Source of the DNA: Clostridia bacterium
Lineage (GTDB): Bacteria > Bacillota_A > Clostridia > Oscillospirales > Acutalibacteraceae
Assembly (NCBI GenBank): GCA_017549665.1
Contig: JAFYUD010000106.1
Location: 1-11,041 of the forward strand
Reading direction: 5' to 3'
DNA: 11,041 nt
Shown one piece after another: positions 1-7,221 of this stretch (position 1 is the stretch's first letter; each line of letters starts with the position of its first letter). The notes beneath the pieces were generated by a model. That model ran no database searches. It saw nothing but the letters and a program-made list of their open reading frames with translations, and was not told the origin of the DNA. Both the position numbers and the translations under genes were made by a program.

Positions 1-434
1 CCCTTGTAACCTGCAACGTACATGAATGCACTGATGAAAAATACAAGCAGAACGCCCTGAATGATTTTCTTGACGATTGATTGCTTCATTTTTTCAAGCG
101 TCATCATAAGAGCTGTATAGATAAGCACGCAGGGGAGAATAAAGCCTGAATAACCGAACAGACCGAAAATGAATCCTCTTATGCCGTGCCATACAGTTCC
201 CTGAGCTGCAGGGATAAGCACAATGCTGAAAAGAAGTAATGATACAGCAAAAACGATGAGAGCAACTGTCTGATTACGTTTTTTTATGTACTCCGCATTA
301 CGGATTTCCTCTTCCATTCTCAGCTGATCGATTTCAGCCTTTGTCAGACGAGCTTTCTTTTTTTGTGTGCCGGAATCGTTTCCTGATTTTGTATTCTTTT
401 TTGAAGGTGTAGTTTTTTTCTTATCTACTGCCAT
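1..434 (-). CDS. ftsK: DNA translocase FtsK/SpoIIIE, N-terminal part (partial, runs off left edge)
   Basis: Translating the minus strand from the ATG at 432-434 gives 144 residues and stays open to the window edge, so the ATPase motor and the DNA-binding gamma domain lie outside. The first ~55 residues are very Lys-rich and cytoplasmic, including a charged stretch with LTKAEIDQLRMEEEIRNAEY. Hydrophobic segments follow at about 58-78, 92-115 and 126-142, with the LFGYSGFILP motif typical of the FtsK 4TM membrane domain. Known family role: a membrane-anchored hexameric pump that moves chromosomal DNA through the division or sporulation septum. The ribosome binding site CAAGGAG lies seven bases upstream of the ATG. 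The neighbour upstream in transcription is a tepA homolog, the same order as tepA-(ylzJ)-spoIIIE in Bacillus subtilis, which supports the call. Whether it acts in vegetative division (FtsK) or sporulation (SpoIIIE) cannot be decided from the N-terminus. Confidence 0.85.
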   Translation of the reverse strand, partial: MAVDKKKTTPSKKNTKSGNDSGTQKKKARLTKAEIDQLRMEEEIRNAEYIKKRNQTVALIVFAVSLLLFSIVLIPAAQGTVWHGIRGFIFGLFGYSGFILPCVLIYTALMMTLEKMKQSIVKKIIQGVLLVFFISAFMYVAGYK

Positions 435-460
435 AATTGACTCCTTGAAAGATTTATGTA

Positions 461-483
461 CTGCAATGTTTCGTACATTGCAG
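461..483. repeat. 9-bp inverted repeat (hairpin) between tepA and ftsK
   Basis: CTGCAATGT (461-469) and ACATTGCAG (475-483) are perfect reverse complements around a 5-base loop. The hairpin fills much of the 60-bp gap between the tepA stop and the ftsK start. No run of T follows it on the minus strand, so it does not look like an ordinary intrinsic terminator. It could be an RNA processing or stability hairpin, or an operator. Confidence 0.55.
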
Positions 484-494
484 ATTATGAAAAT

Positions 495-1247
495 TTATGA
501 ATTCTTTTTGTTTTCAATTAATCCGTAAAGATATTCAAGTGCATCACTGAGTGTGCCCGTTGAATCTATAAGCCCCTCTTTTACTGCGGCATCACCGCCG
601 AGTACGGTGCCGACATCAGTGACAAGTTCACCGGTGAAATGCATCAGCTCCCTGAAACGGTCAGGACTGATGTCTGAATTATCACAGACAAAACGGACTA
701 TTCTTTCCTGCATATTCTGAAAATAGCTCAGCGTCTGAGGCACTCCCAGTACAAGACCTGTCATTCTTACGGGGTGAATTGTCATGGTTGCTGACGGTGC
801 AATAAAAGATCTGTCAGCAGAAACTGCAAGAGGTACACCTATTGAATGTCCGCCGCCGAGTACAAGTGAAACAACAGGCTTTTTCATGCCTGATATAAGC
901 TCGGCAATTGCAAGACCTGCTTCTATGTCACCGCCTACGGTGTTGAGAATGACTATAAGCCCCTCAATATCACTGCTTTCTTCAATTGCAACCAATTGGG
1001 GGATAACATGCTCATACTTTGTGGCTTTTGTGCCGGAGGGGAGGATGTAATGCCCCTCAATCTGTCCGATGATTGTCAGACAATGTATAAAATGTCCGTT
1101 TTTATTTATTGTGACACTGCCGTCAGATGAAGCAGTATCGGAATCGTTTTTTGTGTCTGTATCGGCAGAAAAGCTGTGCTCGTCGGATGAAAATGGTGAC
1201 GGAGCCGTAAAACCGTGAATATCTGTGCTTACTGAGGACAATTTCAT
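495..1247 (-). CDS. tepA: TepA/YmfB-type ClpP-fold serine protease
   Basis: A 250-residue member of the ClpP/crotonase-fold peptidases, in the translocation-enhancing protein (TepA) branch. Residues 1-45 are a Ser/Asp/Thr-rich low-complexity tail. The fold core starts near residue 50. The oxyanion region is [11 protein letters not shown] (101-111). The likely nucleophile is Ser135 in [10 protein letters not shown] and the likely catalytic His is His158 in [11 protein letters not shown]. The distal [14 protein letters not shown] segment (205-218) probably supplies the acidic residue. In B. subtilis the homolog has been linked to protein export and signal-peptide degradation. The substrate here is unknown. 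No signal peptide or membrane segment is visible, so it should be cytoplasmic. The ATG has an AAAAGGAG Shine-Dalgarno only three bases upstream, which is unusually close. The next gene is ftsK, a conserved Firmicutes pairing. The metal permease gene ends 57 bp upstream, so it may belong to the same transcript. Confidence 0.85.
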   Translation of the reverse strand: MKLSSVSTDIHGFTAPSPFSSDEHSFSADTDTKNDSDTASSDGSVTINKNGHFIHCLTIIGQIEGHYILPSGTKATKYEHVIPQLVAIEESSDIEGLIVILNTVGGDIEAGLAIAELISGMKKPVVSLVLGGGHSIGVPLAVSADRSFIAPSATMTIHPVRMTGLVLGVPQTLSYFQNMQERIVRFVCDNSDISPDRFRELMHFTGELVTDVGTVLGGDAAVKEGLIDSTGTLSDALEYLYGLIENKKNS

Positions 1248-1304
1248 TATCTCCTTTTAACAAGTTACTATTGTATTGTTAACGGAGAAATATGAAATAT
1301 TACA

Positions 1305-2144
1305 TTATTTTTTAATCAGCTTTCCTGCAAAACAGGATAATATAAATACGATAACATCTGCACATACGATTGTTGCACCTGCGGGAGTTGCAAATATAAT
1401 TGAAGCAAAAATACCTGCAAGTGAGCAGATTACTGCAATTGCAGCGGCGCAGATTGTGACACTTCTGAAGCTTCTGAATATGCGCATTGCCGAAAGGGCA
1501 GGGAAGATTATGAGCGCTGAAATGAGAAGTGCTCCTACAAGATTCATTGCAATTACAATAACAATTGCAGTTATGACTGCAAGGGCAAAGTTGTAAAGCT
1601 TTGCGTTTGTGCCTGTGGCTGAGGCAAAATTCTCGTCGAATGTGACGGAAAACAGTCTGTTATAAAACAGTATATATGCGACGATGACTACAGCCGCAAG
1701 AATCAGGCATGTATATACGTCGGTTTTTGACAAGGTAAGAATTGATGTTGAACCGAAAAGCGTTGTGCATACATCACCGCTGACATTTGCGTTTGCGGAA
1801 AACAGATTCATCAGCATGTAGCCCAGTGCAAGTGCACCGGCTGATATCATTGCAATTGCGGCATCGCCCTTGATTTTTGAATTCTGTCCGAGTCTGAGAA
1901 GAAGTATTGCCGCTATGATAGTAACGGGCAATGTGAAATACATCGGTGCGATTTTAAGCACTGCGGCAATTGCGATTGCACCGAATGCCACGTGTGACAG
2001 ACCGTCACCTATCATTGAGTATCTTTTCAGCACGAGACTTACGCCCAGAAGTGCGGCACATAAAGACACCAGCACAGAAGCGATAAATGCATATTTTACA
2101 AAGTCAAAGGAGAGATAGTATGAGATTGATTCGATAATGCTCAT
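1305..2144 (-). CDS. znuB: Zinc/manganese-type ABC transporter permease (ABC-3 family)
   Basis: A 279-residue, very hydrophobic protein with about eight or nine predicted membrane helices, the normal size for ZnuB/AdcB/MntB permeases. The motif region YSMIGDGLSHVAFGAIAIAA (42-61) is the family's typical loop and helix after the first membrane segment. The C-terminal half contains NLVGALLISALIIFPALSAM, which is strongly conserved in ABC-3 permeases. It would form the membrane channel and pair with the ATPase encoded just before it. The genes overlap by 4 bases (ATGA), showing translational coupling, and the Shine-Dalgarno AAGGAGGAT lies inside the end of the ATPase gene. The family assignment is firm. 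Zinc versus manganese cannot be read from the permease alone. Confidence 0.92.
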   Translation of the reverse strand: MSIIESISYYLSFDFVKYAFIASVLVSLCAALLGVSLVLKRYSMIGDGLSHVAFGAIAIAAVLKIAPMYFTLPVTIIAAILLLRLGQNSKIKGDAAIAMISAGALALGYMLMNLFSANANVSGDVCTTLFGSTSILTLSKTDVYTCLILAAVVIVAYILFYNRLFSVTFDENFASATGTNAKLYNFALAVITAIVIVIAMNLVGALLISALIIFPALSAMRIFRSFRSVTICAAAIAVICSLAGIFASIIFATPAGATIVCADVIVFILSCFAGKLIKK

Positions 2145-2851
2145 TTCTTATCCTCCTTGCCGTTAAGGAAAATACATGCCTCAGAGCAGATGTAATCCTC
2201 AGTTTTTCCGAAGAATAACGGCTTTTCACTGATGTGAAGAATATGAGTTGCATTTTTCACAGCCTGCTCAATATCATGAGAAACCATGATAATTGTCATG
2301 TTGCTTTCCTTGTTGAGTCTGTTTATTACAGAATATAATTCGTCTGTTACAATGGGGTCAAGACCTGCGGCAGGCTCATCAAGAATAAGAAGCTTGTCCG
2401 CTGCGCATAAAGCACGTGCAAGAAGTACACGCTGCTGCTGACCGCCTGAAAGCTCGTTATAGCATTTCTTTGCAATGTCTGAAATGCCCAGCTTTTCCAT
2501 ATTTTCTTCGGCACGTTTTTTGCTGTTTTTTGAGTAAAAGGGAAGAAGACCGTTTGATGAAATACAGCCTGAAAGCACGATTTCCCTGACCGATGCGGGG
2601 AAGTCACGCTGCACATCAGTCTGCTGAGGAAGATAGCCTATATTCTTTTTATCAAGACCGTCACCTGTTGTAATTCTGCCTGAAAACGGACTTTTAAGCC
2701 CGAGAAGCACCTTCATAAGCGTGCTTTTACCCGAGCCGTTTTCACCGACGATGCACAGATAATCTCCCTGATTGACAGAGAAATCAATATCGGTGACTAT
2801 TGTCTTACCCTCGTAAGCGAGGGAAACCTTTTCGCAGGCTATCAGTGCCAT
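2141..2851 (-). CDS. znuC: Metal ABC transporter ATP-binding protein
   Basis: A 236-residue ABC ATPase that powers metal uptake. Walker A is GENGSGKST at residues 36-44. The Q-loop is in YLPQQTDVQRDFP (73-85), a sequence typical of the ZnuC/AdcC/MntB group. The signature LSGGQQQRVLLARAL starts at 134, Walker B is LLILDEP (154-160), the D-loop is AAGLD, and the switch His is His192 in MVSHD. All catalytic motifs are intact. Its ATG shares one base with the stop codon of the binding-protein gene, and GGAGG lies ten bases upstream inside that gene. Its own end overlaps the permease start by 4 bases. This is the standard compact A-C-B importer operon. Confidence 0.95.
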   Translation of the reverse strand: MALIACEKVSLAYEGKTIVTDIDFSVNQGDYLCIVGENGSGKSTLMKVLLGLKSPFSGRITTGDGLDKKNIGYLPQQTDVQRDFPASVREIVLSGCISSNGLLPFYSKNSKKRAEENMEKLGISDIAKKCYNELSGGQQQRVLLARALCAADKLLILDEPAAGLDPIVTDELYSVINRLNKESNMTIIMVSHDIEQAVKNATHILHISEKPLFFGKTEDYICSEACIFLNGKEDKK

Positions 2852-3819
2852 CAGCTCAATGCCTCCGTGATAACTTTCAGATTTTCTTCCATTACGGAAA
2901 TATATGTTTTGCCGTCAGCCACATCTTTTTTTGTTACTGACTGACAAGAGTCAAGCATTACGATACGGGCACCTGTTTCCGATGCAACAGTAGATGCAAT
3001 TTTTCTGTCAGAGCCTTCAAGGACGATTATATCATCAAGTTTCAGCTCTTTGGTTTTTTCGATTAAAAATGCCATTGTTTCAAAGCTTGCTTCTGATTCG
3101 GCAGAGCAGCCGGGGAATGCCGCATAGTATTCGATTGCGTAATCCTCGGTAAGATAACGGAAGGGGAATCTGTCAGCAAAAAGAAGAGTGTTTCCTTTTG
3201 CTGATACGATTGCTGATTTATACTCTGAGTCAAGCGATTCAAGCTTGCTGATGTAATCTGCCGCATTTTTACGGTAGTTTTCTGCGTTTTCAGGGTCGAT
3301 TTCACATAAAGTATCGGCAATGCTGTCAACTGCCGTCTGTGCTTTTTTCAGTGAAAGCCATACGTGCTCGTCGTATTCGGCAGCATCAGCTTCTTCATGG
3401 TCATCAGTCTCCATGCCCTCGACAGTTTCTTCTTCGAGAACACCTGTGACCTTCATAAGCTTCAATACCCTGAGATTTTCATTTTCCGCAGACTTTACGG
3501 CGTTGTCAACCCACTTGTCACTTTCACCGCCGATACATATAAATAAGTCAGCAGAAGAAAGTGTGATGATATTGTCTGCAGTAGGCTCAAAGGAGTGAAG
3601 ATCTATCCCGTTTTCGTCGAAATAGATCACATTCTCGGCCGAGCCGGTTATATTTTTAACCCAGTCATAAATGGGAAAAATTGTTGTAACTATTGAAATT
3701 CCGCTTTTACTGTCTGTATCACCCGTTGCTGACTCATTGTCGGCAGGAGTTGTGGTGCATGATGAAAAAAGAGTTATCATCATGATTACTGACAGTATGC
3801 AGATAAGAATTCTTTTCAA
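2851..3819 (-). CDS. znuA: Metal-binding lipoprotein of the Zn/Mn ABC importer (ZnuA/TroA family)
   Basis: A 322-residue cluster-A-I solute-binding protein. A lipoprotein signal peptide (1-20, Lys/Arg then a hydrophobic core) ends in FSSC, giving lipidated Cys21. Phe at the -3 position is not the usual Leu. Probable metal ligands are His75 (DLHSFEPT) and His152 (DEHVWLSL). A short acidic loop with only one His (127-151) sits where zinc proteins often have a His-rich loop. At the third ligand position, usually His in ZnuA/AdcA or Glu in PsaA, the sequence reads FADRFPFRYL, so Asp216 is the candidate. Asp290 is followed by Ser-Cys in place of the more usual motif. The metal is therefore uncertain. 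Translation starts at a TTG (3817-3819), with the purine-rich GGGGGCG eight bases upstream and no in-frame ATG before it. The gene begins 18 bp after the prfB stop, so it is probably co-transcribed with prfB. Confidence 0.9.
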   Translation of the reverse strand: MKRILICILSVIMMITLFSSCTTTPADNESATGDTDSKSGISIVTTIFPIYDWVKNITGSAENVIYFDENGIDLHSFEPTADNIITLSSADLFICIGGESDKWVDNAVKSAENENLRVLKLMKVTGVLEEETVEGMETDDHEEADAAEYDEHVWLSLKKAQTAVDSIADTLCEIDPENAENYRKNAADYISKLESLDSEYKSAIVSAKGNTLLFADRFPFRYLTEDYAIEYYAAFPGCSAESEASFETMAFLIEKTKELKLDDIIVLEGSDRKIASTVASETGARIVMLDSCQSVTKKDVADGKTYISVMEENLKVITEALS

Positions 3820-3837
3820 AAATGACGCCCCCGATTA

Positions 3838-4962
3838 TCAGTTGCCGCTTGAAAGCTTTTCGTTAGCCTGCATTTTGAGGTATGCATTGATGAAACCGTC
3901 AATATCACCGTCCATAACGTTGTTGATATTGCCGTTTTCGAAGCCTGTTCTTGTATCCTTTGCAAGAGTATAGGGCATGAAAACGTAAGATCTGATCTGG
4001 CTGCCCCATGCGATTTCTCTCTGCTCACCCTTGATATCCTCAATCTTTTCGAGATTTTCTCTCTCTTTGATTTCGATAAGCTTTGATTTAAGCATTCTCA
4101 TAGCCACATCACGGTTCTGATACTGGCTTCGTTCAACCTGGCTGGCAACAACGATGCCTGTGGGGATATGAGTAAGACGGACAGCTGATGATGTCTTGTT
4201 AACCTTCTGACCGCCGGCACCGCTTGCACGGTAAACGTCCATCTTGATGTCAGCAGGGTTGATGTCAACTTCAACAGTGTCATCAATTTCGGGCATAACT
4301 TCAAGTGAAGCAAAAGATGTGTGTCTTCTGCCTGATGAATCGAAGGGAGAAACACGGACAAGTCTGTGAACACCCATTTCGCCCTTTAAGTAGCCGTATG
4401 CGTTTTCGCCCTCAACAAGGATAGTTGCAGACTTGAGACCTGCTTCATCACCGTCAAGATAGTCAACGGTAGTTGTCTTGAAGCCGTGTCTTTCACCCCA
4501 TCTGTGGTACATTCTGAAAAGCATCTGTGCCCAGTCCTGAGCCTCAGTGCCGCCTGCACCTGCGTGGAGAGTAAGAATTGCATTCTTGTTGTCGTATTCA
4601 CCTGTAAGAAGAGTTGAAAGTGTCTGAGAGTCAAGCTCGTTCTTTACTCTTTCAACAGCTTCGGTGCATTCGTCAACCATAGATTCGTCTTCCTCATCGT
4701 TTGCAAGCTCGATGAGAGTCATAGTGTCCTCGTAGTCAGCGCAAAGGCGTGTGTATTTTTCAACCTTGCCCTTGAGCATAGCTGTTCTCTGAAGCACCTT
4801 CTGACTGTTTTCGATGTCATTCCAGAAAGCCTCCTGAGCAGCCTGCTGCTCGAGCTCTTCGATTTCCTTGTTCATAGCCTGAAGCCCGAGAGCCTGAGCA
4901 AGCTCGGCAATAGGCTGTTCGCATTCCTTGAGTTTTAATCTGAGTTCTTCGTACTGTAACAT
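3838..4962 (-). CDS. prfB: Peptide chain release factor 2 (RF2), no programmed frameshift
   Basis: A 374-residue class-I release factor that recognises UGA and UAA stop codons and triggers peptidyl-tRNA hydrolysis on the ribosome. The stop-codon recognition tripeptide SPF is at 205-207 within RVSPFDSSGRRHTSF, which marks RF2 rather than RF1 (PxT). The catalytic GGQ is at 250-252 in SGAGGQKVNKTSSAV. The N-terminal helical domain (1-110) and the GTEAQDWAQML region are normal. Many bacterial prfB genes carry an in-frame UGA after codon 25 that must be bypassed by +1 frameshifting. Here codons 25-26 are CTC GGG (Leu-Gly) and the reading frame is continuous. The ATG has TTAGGAG upstream, and a perfect consensus promoter lies about 45 bp before it. 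Confidence 0.97.
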   Translation of the reverse strand: MLQYEELRLKLKECEQPIAELAQALGLQAMNKEIEELEQQAAQEAFWNDIENSQKVLQRTAMLKGKVEKYTRLCADYEDTMTLIELANDEEDESMVDECTEAVERVKNELDSQTLSTLLTGEYDNKNAILTLHAGAGGTEAQDWAQMLFRMYHRWGERHGFKTTTVDYLDGDEAGLKSATILVEGENAYGYLKGEMGVHRLVRVSPFDSSGRRHTSFASLEVMPEIDDTVEVDINPADIKMDVYRASGAGGQKVNKTSSAVRLTHIPTGIVVASQVERSQYQNRDVAMRMLKSKLIEIKERENLEKIEDIKGEQREIAWGSQIRSYVFMPYTLAKDTRTGFENGNINNVMDGDIDGFINAYLKMQANEKLSSGN

Positions 4963-5007
4963 ATATCTGCTCCTAAAAATAAAAAATCATATAAACATAC
5001 ATAATAT

Positions 5008-5036
5008 ATTATAACAACATAGTTTTAATTTGTCAA
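5008..5036 (-). promoter_or_regulatory. Consensus sigma-A promoter of the prfB operon
   Basis: On the minus strand TTGACA (plus 5031-5036) is followed by exactly 17 bases and then TATAAT (plus 5008-5013), preceded by TG as an extended -10. This matches the sigma-A consensus in both hexamers. It sits 45 bp upstream of the prfB start and downstream of the terminator of the preceding dockerin gene, so it should start a prfB-znuACB transcript. Confidence 0.9.
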
Positions 5037-5059
5037 ATAATAATTATATATTTTCGCAA

Positions 5060-5086
5060 CAAAAAAAGGGGCTGAAAAAGCCCCTT
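5060..5086 (-). terminator. Intrinsic terminator of the smaller dockerin gene
   Basis: An 8-bp stem AAGGGGCT/AGCCCCTT (5066-5073 with 5079-5086) with a 5-base loop is followed on the minus strand by seven T residues. It lies just after the dockerin gene stop. Its AACAAAAAAAGGGGC core is identical to that of the terminator near 8000-8025. Confidence 0.9.
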
Positions 5087-5097
5087 GAAATTTATAT

Positions 5098-5790
5098 TTA
5101 ACCCATATCTGAAGACATTTCTTCTGCATTGTTATTGTTGACTTTTACATTGATTGTAAATGTGTCAATGATTTCGGATTTCGCTGTGTCAGCAAGTGTG
5201 AATGTAACGGTGTAGCTGCCTTCTTTTTCAGCGGTGAAAACGAAGAAATATTCGGGTGAAGCACCGTCTTTTCCGTCCGTGTTATCTACTGATTCCTCAG
5301 TGAATGACAGACCTTCCGTATCAACCTCACACTGCCAGTAAAAACGTCCGCTTCCTGTACTTTTCACAGGACCGATAATGAATCCCCAGCCTGACAGATC
5401 AAGCTCGTAGCTCATTGCTTCGGGAGTGTCGAGAGAAGCTGAAAATCTCAGGATTTTTCTTGCATCTGCACTTGTGATTTTTCCGTTGCCGTCGATATCT
5501 GCGGAAACACTCTGTGCATATTCAATTTCCTCAAGCTGTGCTGAAACACGAAGACAAAGACGTGCATCTGCGGCTGTGATTCTGCCGTCACTATCAACAT
5601 CACCGGTTCGCTGATCAGCAAATGCACGCAGTGTGGTCTCATTAAGGTCTGCCGTGATTGATTCCCATGTGTCCCAGATAAGACCGCCGGAATGTGACCC
5701 GTCCTCAGCCATTGCTGAAATTGCAGAAATACTCATAAGTAAGAACAAAGCAACGGTAATACTTAAAACTTTTCTGATATGAATTTTCAT
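5098..5790 (-). CDS. Secreted dockerin protein with C-terminal chagasin-like domain
   Basis: 230 residues from the ATG at 5788-5790, chosen because AGGAAAGGAG lies eight bases upstream. The in-frame ATG 42 bp earlier has no such site and would put charged residues ahead of the signal peptide. A Sec signal peptide occupies 1-28 (cleavage likely after AMA). Two dockerin type-I repeats follow: the first loop uses Asp64, Asp66, Asp68, Thr72, Asp75 (GDVDSDGRITAAD), the second Asp98, Asp100, Asn102, Thr106, Asp109 (ADIDGNGKITSAD). Each has the F-helix pattern ARxxLRxSAxL. Known role of dockerins: calcium-dependent binding to cohesins on a scaffoldin. Residues 127-217 form a beta-rich domain with STGSGRFYW, DGASPEYFFVFTAEKEGSYTVTF and a final strand pattern, resembling I42 chagasin-like inhibitors. 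No catalytic domain is present. The same dockerin plus C-terminal domain pair occurs in the gene at 8039-9277. Dockerin is certain. The inhibitor assignment is inference. Confidence 0.85.
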   Translation of the reverse strand: MKIHIRKVLSITVALFLLMSISAISAMAEDGSHSGGLIWDTWESITADLNETTLRAFADQRTGDVDSDGRITAADARLCLRVSAQLEEIEYAQSVSADIDGNGKITSADARKILRFSASLDTPEAMSYELDLSGWGFIIGPVKSTGSGRFYWQCEVDTEGLSFTEESVDNTDGKDGASPEYFFVFTAEKEGSYTVTFTLADTAKSEIIDTFTINVKVNNNNAEEMSSDMG

Positions 5791-5820
5791 CTGAAAAACT
5801 CCTTTCCTCTTTCTGTGAAA

Positions 5821-5866
5821 AAGATAACACAAATCAGGTGCTCAATGGGAGTTTTTGTCTGAATGG
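5821..5866 (-). promoter_or_regulatory. Promoter of the smaller dockerin gene with CCATTSAG direct repeats
   Basis: On the minus strand CCCATT (plus 5844-5849) occupies the -35 position, 17 bases before the extended -10 TG-T-TATCTT (plus 5821-5826). CCATTGAG at the -35 is preceded 18 bp upstream by CCATTCAG (CCATT = plus 5862-5866). The -35 is far from TTGACA, which suggests activator dependence. ACCATTCAG differs at one position from the 9-bp half-site reported for AgrA-type LytTR regulators, but the spacing is shorter than the usual 21-22 bp. Confidence 0.55.
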
Positions 5867-5880
5867 TATGTTTTTATGTA

Positions 5881-7209
5881 TCAATCGTTATTTGACAGCA
5901 TTGCAGAAGATGTAAACAGTCCGTTGTCGTAGCTGTTTTCTGAAATGCCGTTGTATTTTTCCGCAGTTTTACGGATAATCCGTATTCCGAATCCGTGCAG
6001 ACCGCTGTTGTTATTTTTTGATGTAGGCAGGTTGTTGTTCTTGTCAAAGGGGTTTTCCTTTGCTGTATTTATAACCCTGAAGAGCACAAAAGACTCCTTC
6101 TGTGCAATAAACACATCAATTTTACGGTGGTCTGCATCAGCTTTTTCACACGCTTCGATTGCGTTGTCAAGCTGATTTGCAAGAATTGCACAGATGTCAA
6201 CCGAATCAATTTTTAATGTATCCGACAGGGAAATATTATAACTGAATGTGATATTTTTCTCTTTTGCTTCCGCCGCCTTGCAGTTGATTATCGAATCGAT
6301 TATATCATTGCCGCAGCTGCACAGAGATGCAAAAGAATATGACGATTCAAGCAGATCTGAAGCATAATTACGGACAGCAGAATTATCTTCAGCCATAGAA
6401 CAGATTGTTCTCAGATGATTTTTGAAGTCATGCAGCTGCTGTCGGATGATTTCGTGAGAATTATGAATCTCGCTGTAGTTTTTCTCCAGCATCTGACTTG
6501 ATAACTTCATCAGTTCAACCATTCTTTTTTCATTCTGATGTTTTGCACTGATTGCAATTGCAAAAATAGTTGCAATTAAAGACAGAACAATGAAAAATGT
6601 TGCAAAAATAACAGCAACCTGAATGGTAAGCAGTGAATCTGTCAGGATAAATGCTGTAAGCACATTCATGACGACAAATGATAACAGCGCAATCGTGGAC
6701 AGAAGTGCAAGATTTTTATTGCTCAGCAATCTGATTTTAGGGTAAAGCTTTCTGCATAATATAAAAATTGCAATCTGTAATGCTTTGTCTGTCAGAAGAA
6801 ATACTGTGCGTGTGGTGCCGGGGGTGAGAATCAGTGATACACCCTGTGAAATGTCAACGGATTTTCCCATAATCATAACAATGCTGTATGAAAGCAGGTA
6901 ATCCACTGCAAACATAAAAAACCATGTAACTACAGATGATGTAATTTTAAGCAGAATATTTCCCTTTGAAATAAAGTTAAGAATAATAAAAATACTGACA
7001 AGTCCGAAACCTATGGTAACAAATGAGAAAAATTGCCATGAATTGAGAAGTGTTATGATTACTGTTTCAATTACCGAAAAAAGCAGAACAAGTAAAATAT
7101 GTTTTTTACCTGTATATCGTTTTTGTGCCATGCAGCTTGCAACAGAAATAACAATTACACTTTCAATAAAGGTCGCAAATAATTCCATGAACTGATAAAA
7201 TAATTCCAT
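5881..7209 (-). CDS. AgrC-like sensor histidine kinase (GHKL family)
   Basis: A 442-residue membrane sensor kinase. Residues 1-220 contain about six or seven hydrophobic segments with short loops, as in AgrC and other peptide-sensing HPK10 kinases. A linker/coiled segment (221-255) leads to the dimerisation helix with LHDFKNHLRTI, where His260 is the likely phosphorylated residue. The N-box is LANQLDNAIEAC (343-354) and the G-box is SGLHGFGIRII (402-412), defining a GHKL ATPase domain. It should sense an extracellular or membrane signal and phosphorylate the LytTR regulator encoded 12 bp upstream in the same operon. The ATG at 7207-7209 has AAAAGGAGA five to six bases before it. No agrB- or agrD-like gene is present in the window, so the signal is not an adjacent autoinducing peptide. 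The gene ends 90 bp before the smaller dockerin gene. Confidence 0.93.
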   Translation of the reverse strand: MELFYQFMELFATFIESVIVISVASCMAQKRYTGKKHILLVLLFSVIETVIITLLNSWQFFSFVTIGFGLVSIFIILNFISKGNILLKITSSVVTWFFMFAVDYLLSYSIVMIMGKSVDISQGVSLILTPGTTRTVFLLTDKALQIAIFILCRKLYPKIRLLSNKNLALLSTIALLSFVVMNVLTAFILTDSLLTIQVAVIFATFFIVLSLIATIFAIAISAKHQNEKRMVELMKLSSQMLEKNYSEIHNSHEIIRQQLHDFKNHLRTICSMAEDNSAVRNYASDLLESSYSFASLCSCGNDIIDSIINCKAAEAKEKNITFSYNISLSDTLKIDSVDICAILANQLDNAIEACEKADADHRKIDVFIAQKESFVLFRVINTAKENPFDKNNNLPTSKNNNSGLHGFGIRIIRKTAEKYNGISENSYDNGLFTSSAMLSNND

Positions 7210-7221
7210 AACTATCTCCTT

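Noticed and set aside
1262..1304. A separate tepA promoter (TACAAT with a weak -35)
   Set aside because: The best -35 matches only three of six consensus bases and the resulting leader would be very short, so there is not enough support.
1276..1596. Plus-strand open frame of 106 codons opposite the permease gene
   Set aside because: It lies antisense within a clear ABC-3 permease, has no ribosome binding site, and its repetitive Ala/Ile composition mirrors the membrane helices on the other strand.
5098..5832. Longer start for the smaller dockerin protein at 5832
   Set aside because: The upstream ATG lies before the likely -10 element and lacks a ribosome binding site. The later ATG has AGGAAAGGAG and begins a normal signal peptide.
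5881..5960. AgrD-like signal peptide gene near the kinase
   Set aside because: No short open frame with a ribosome binding site and a Cys-containing peptide is visible in the gaps around the kinase and regulator.
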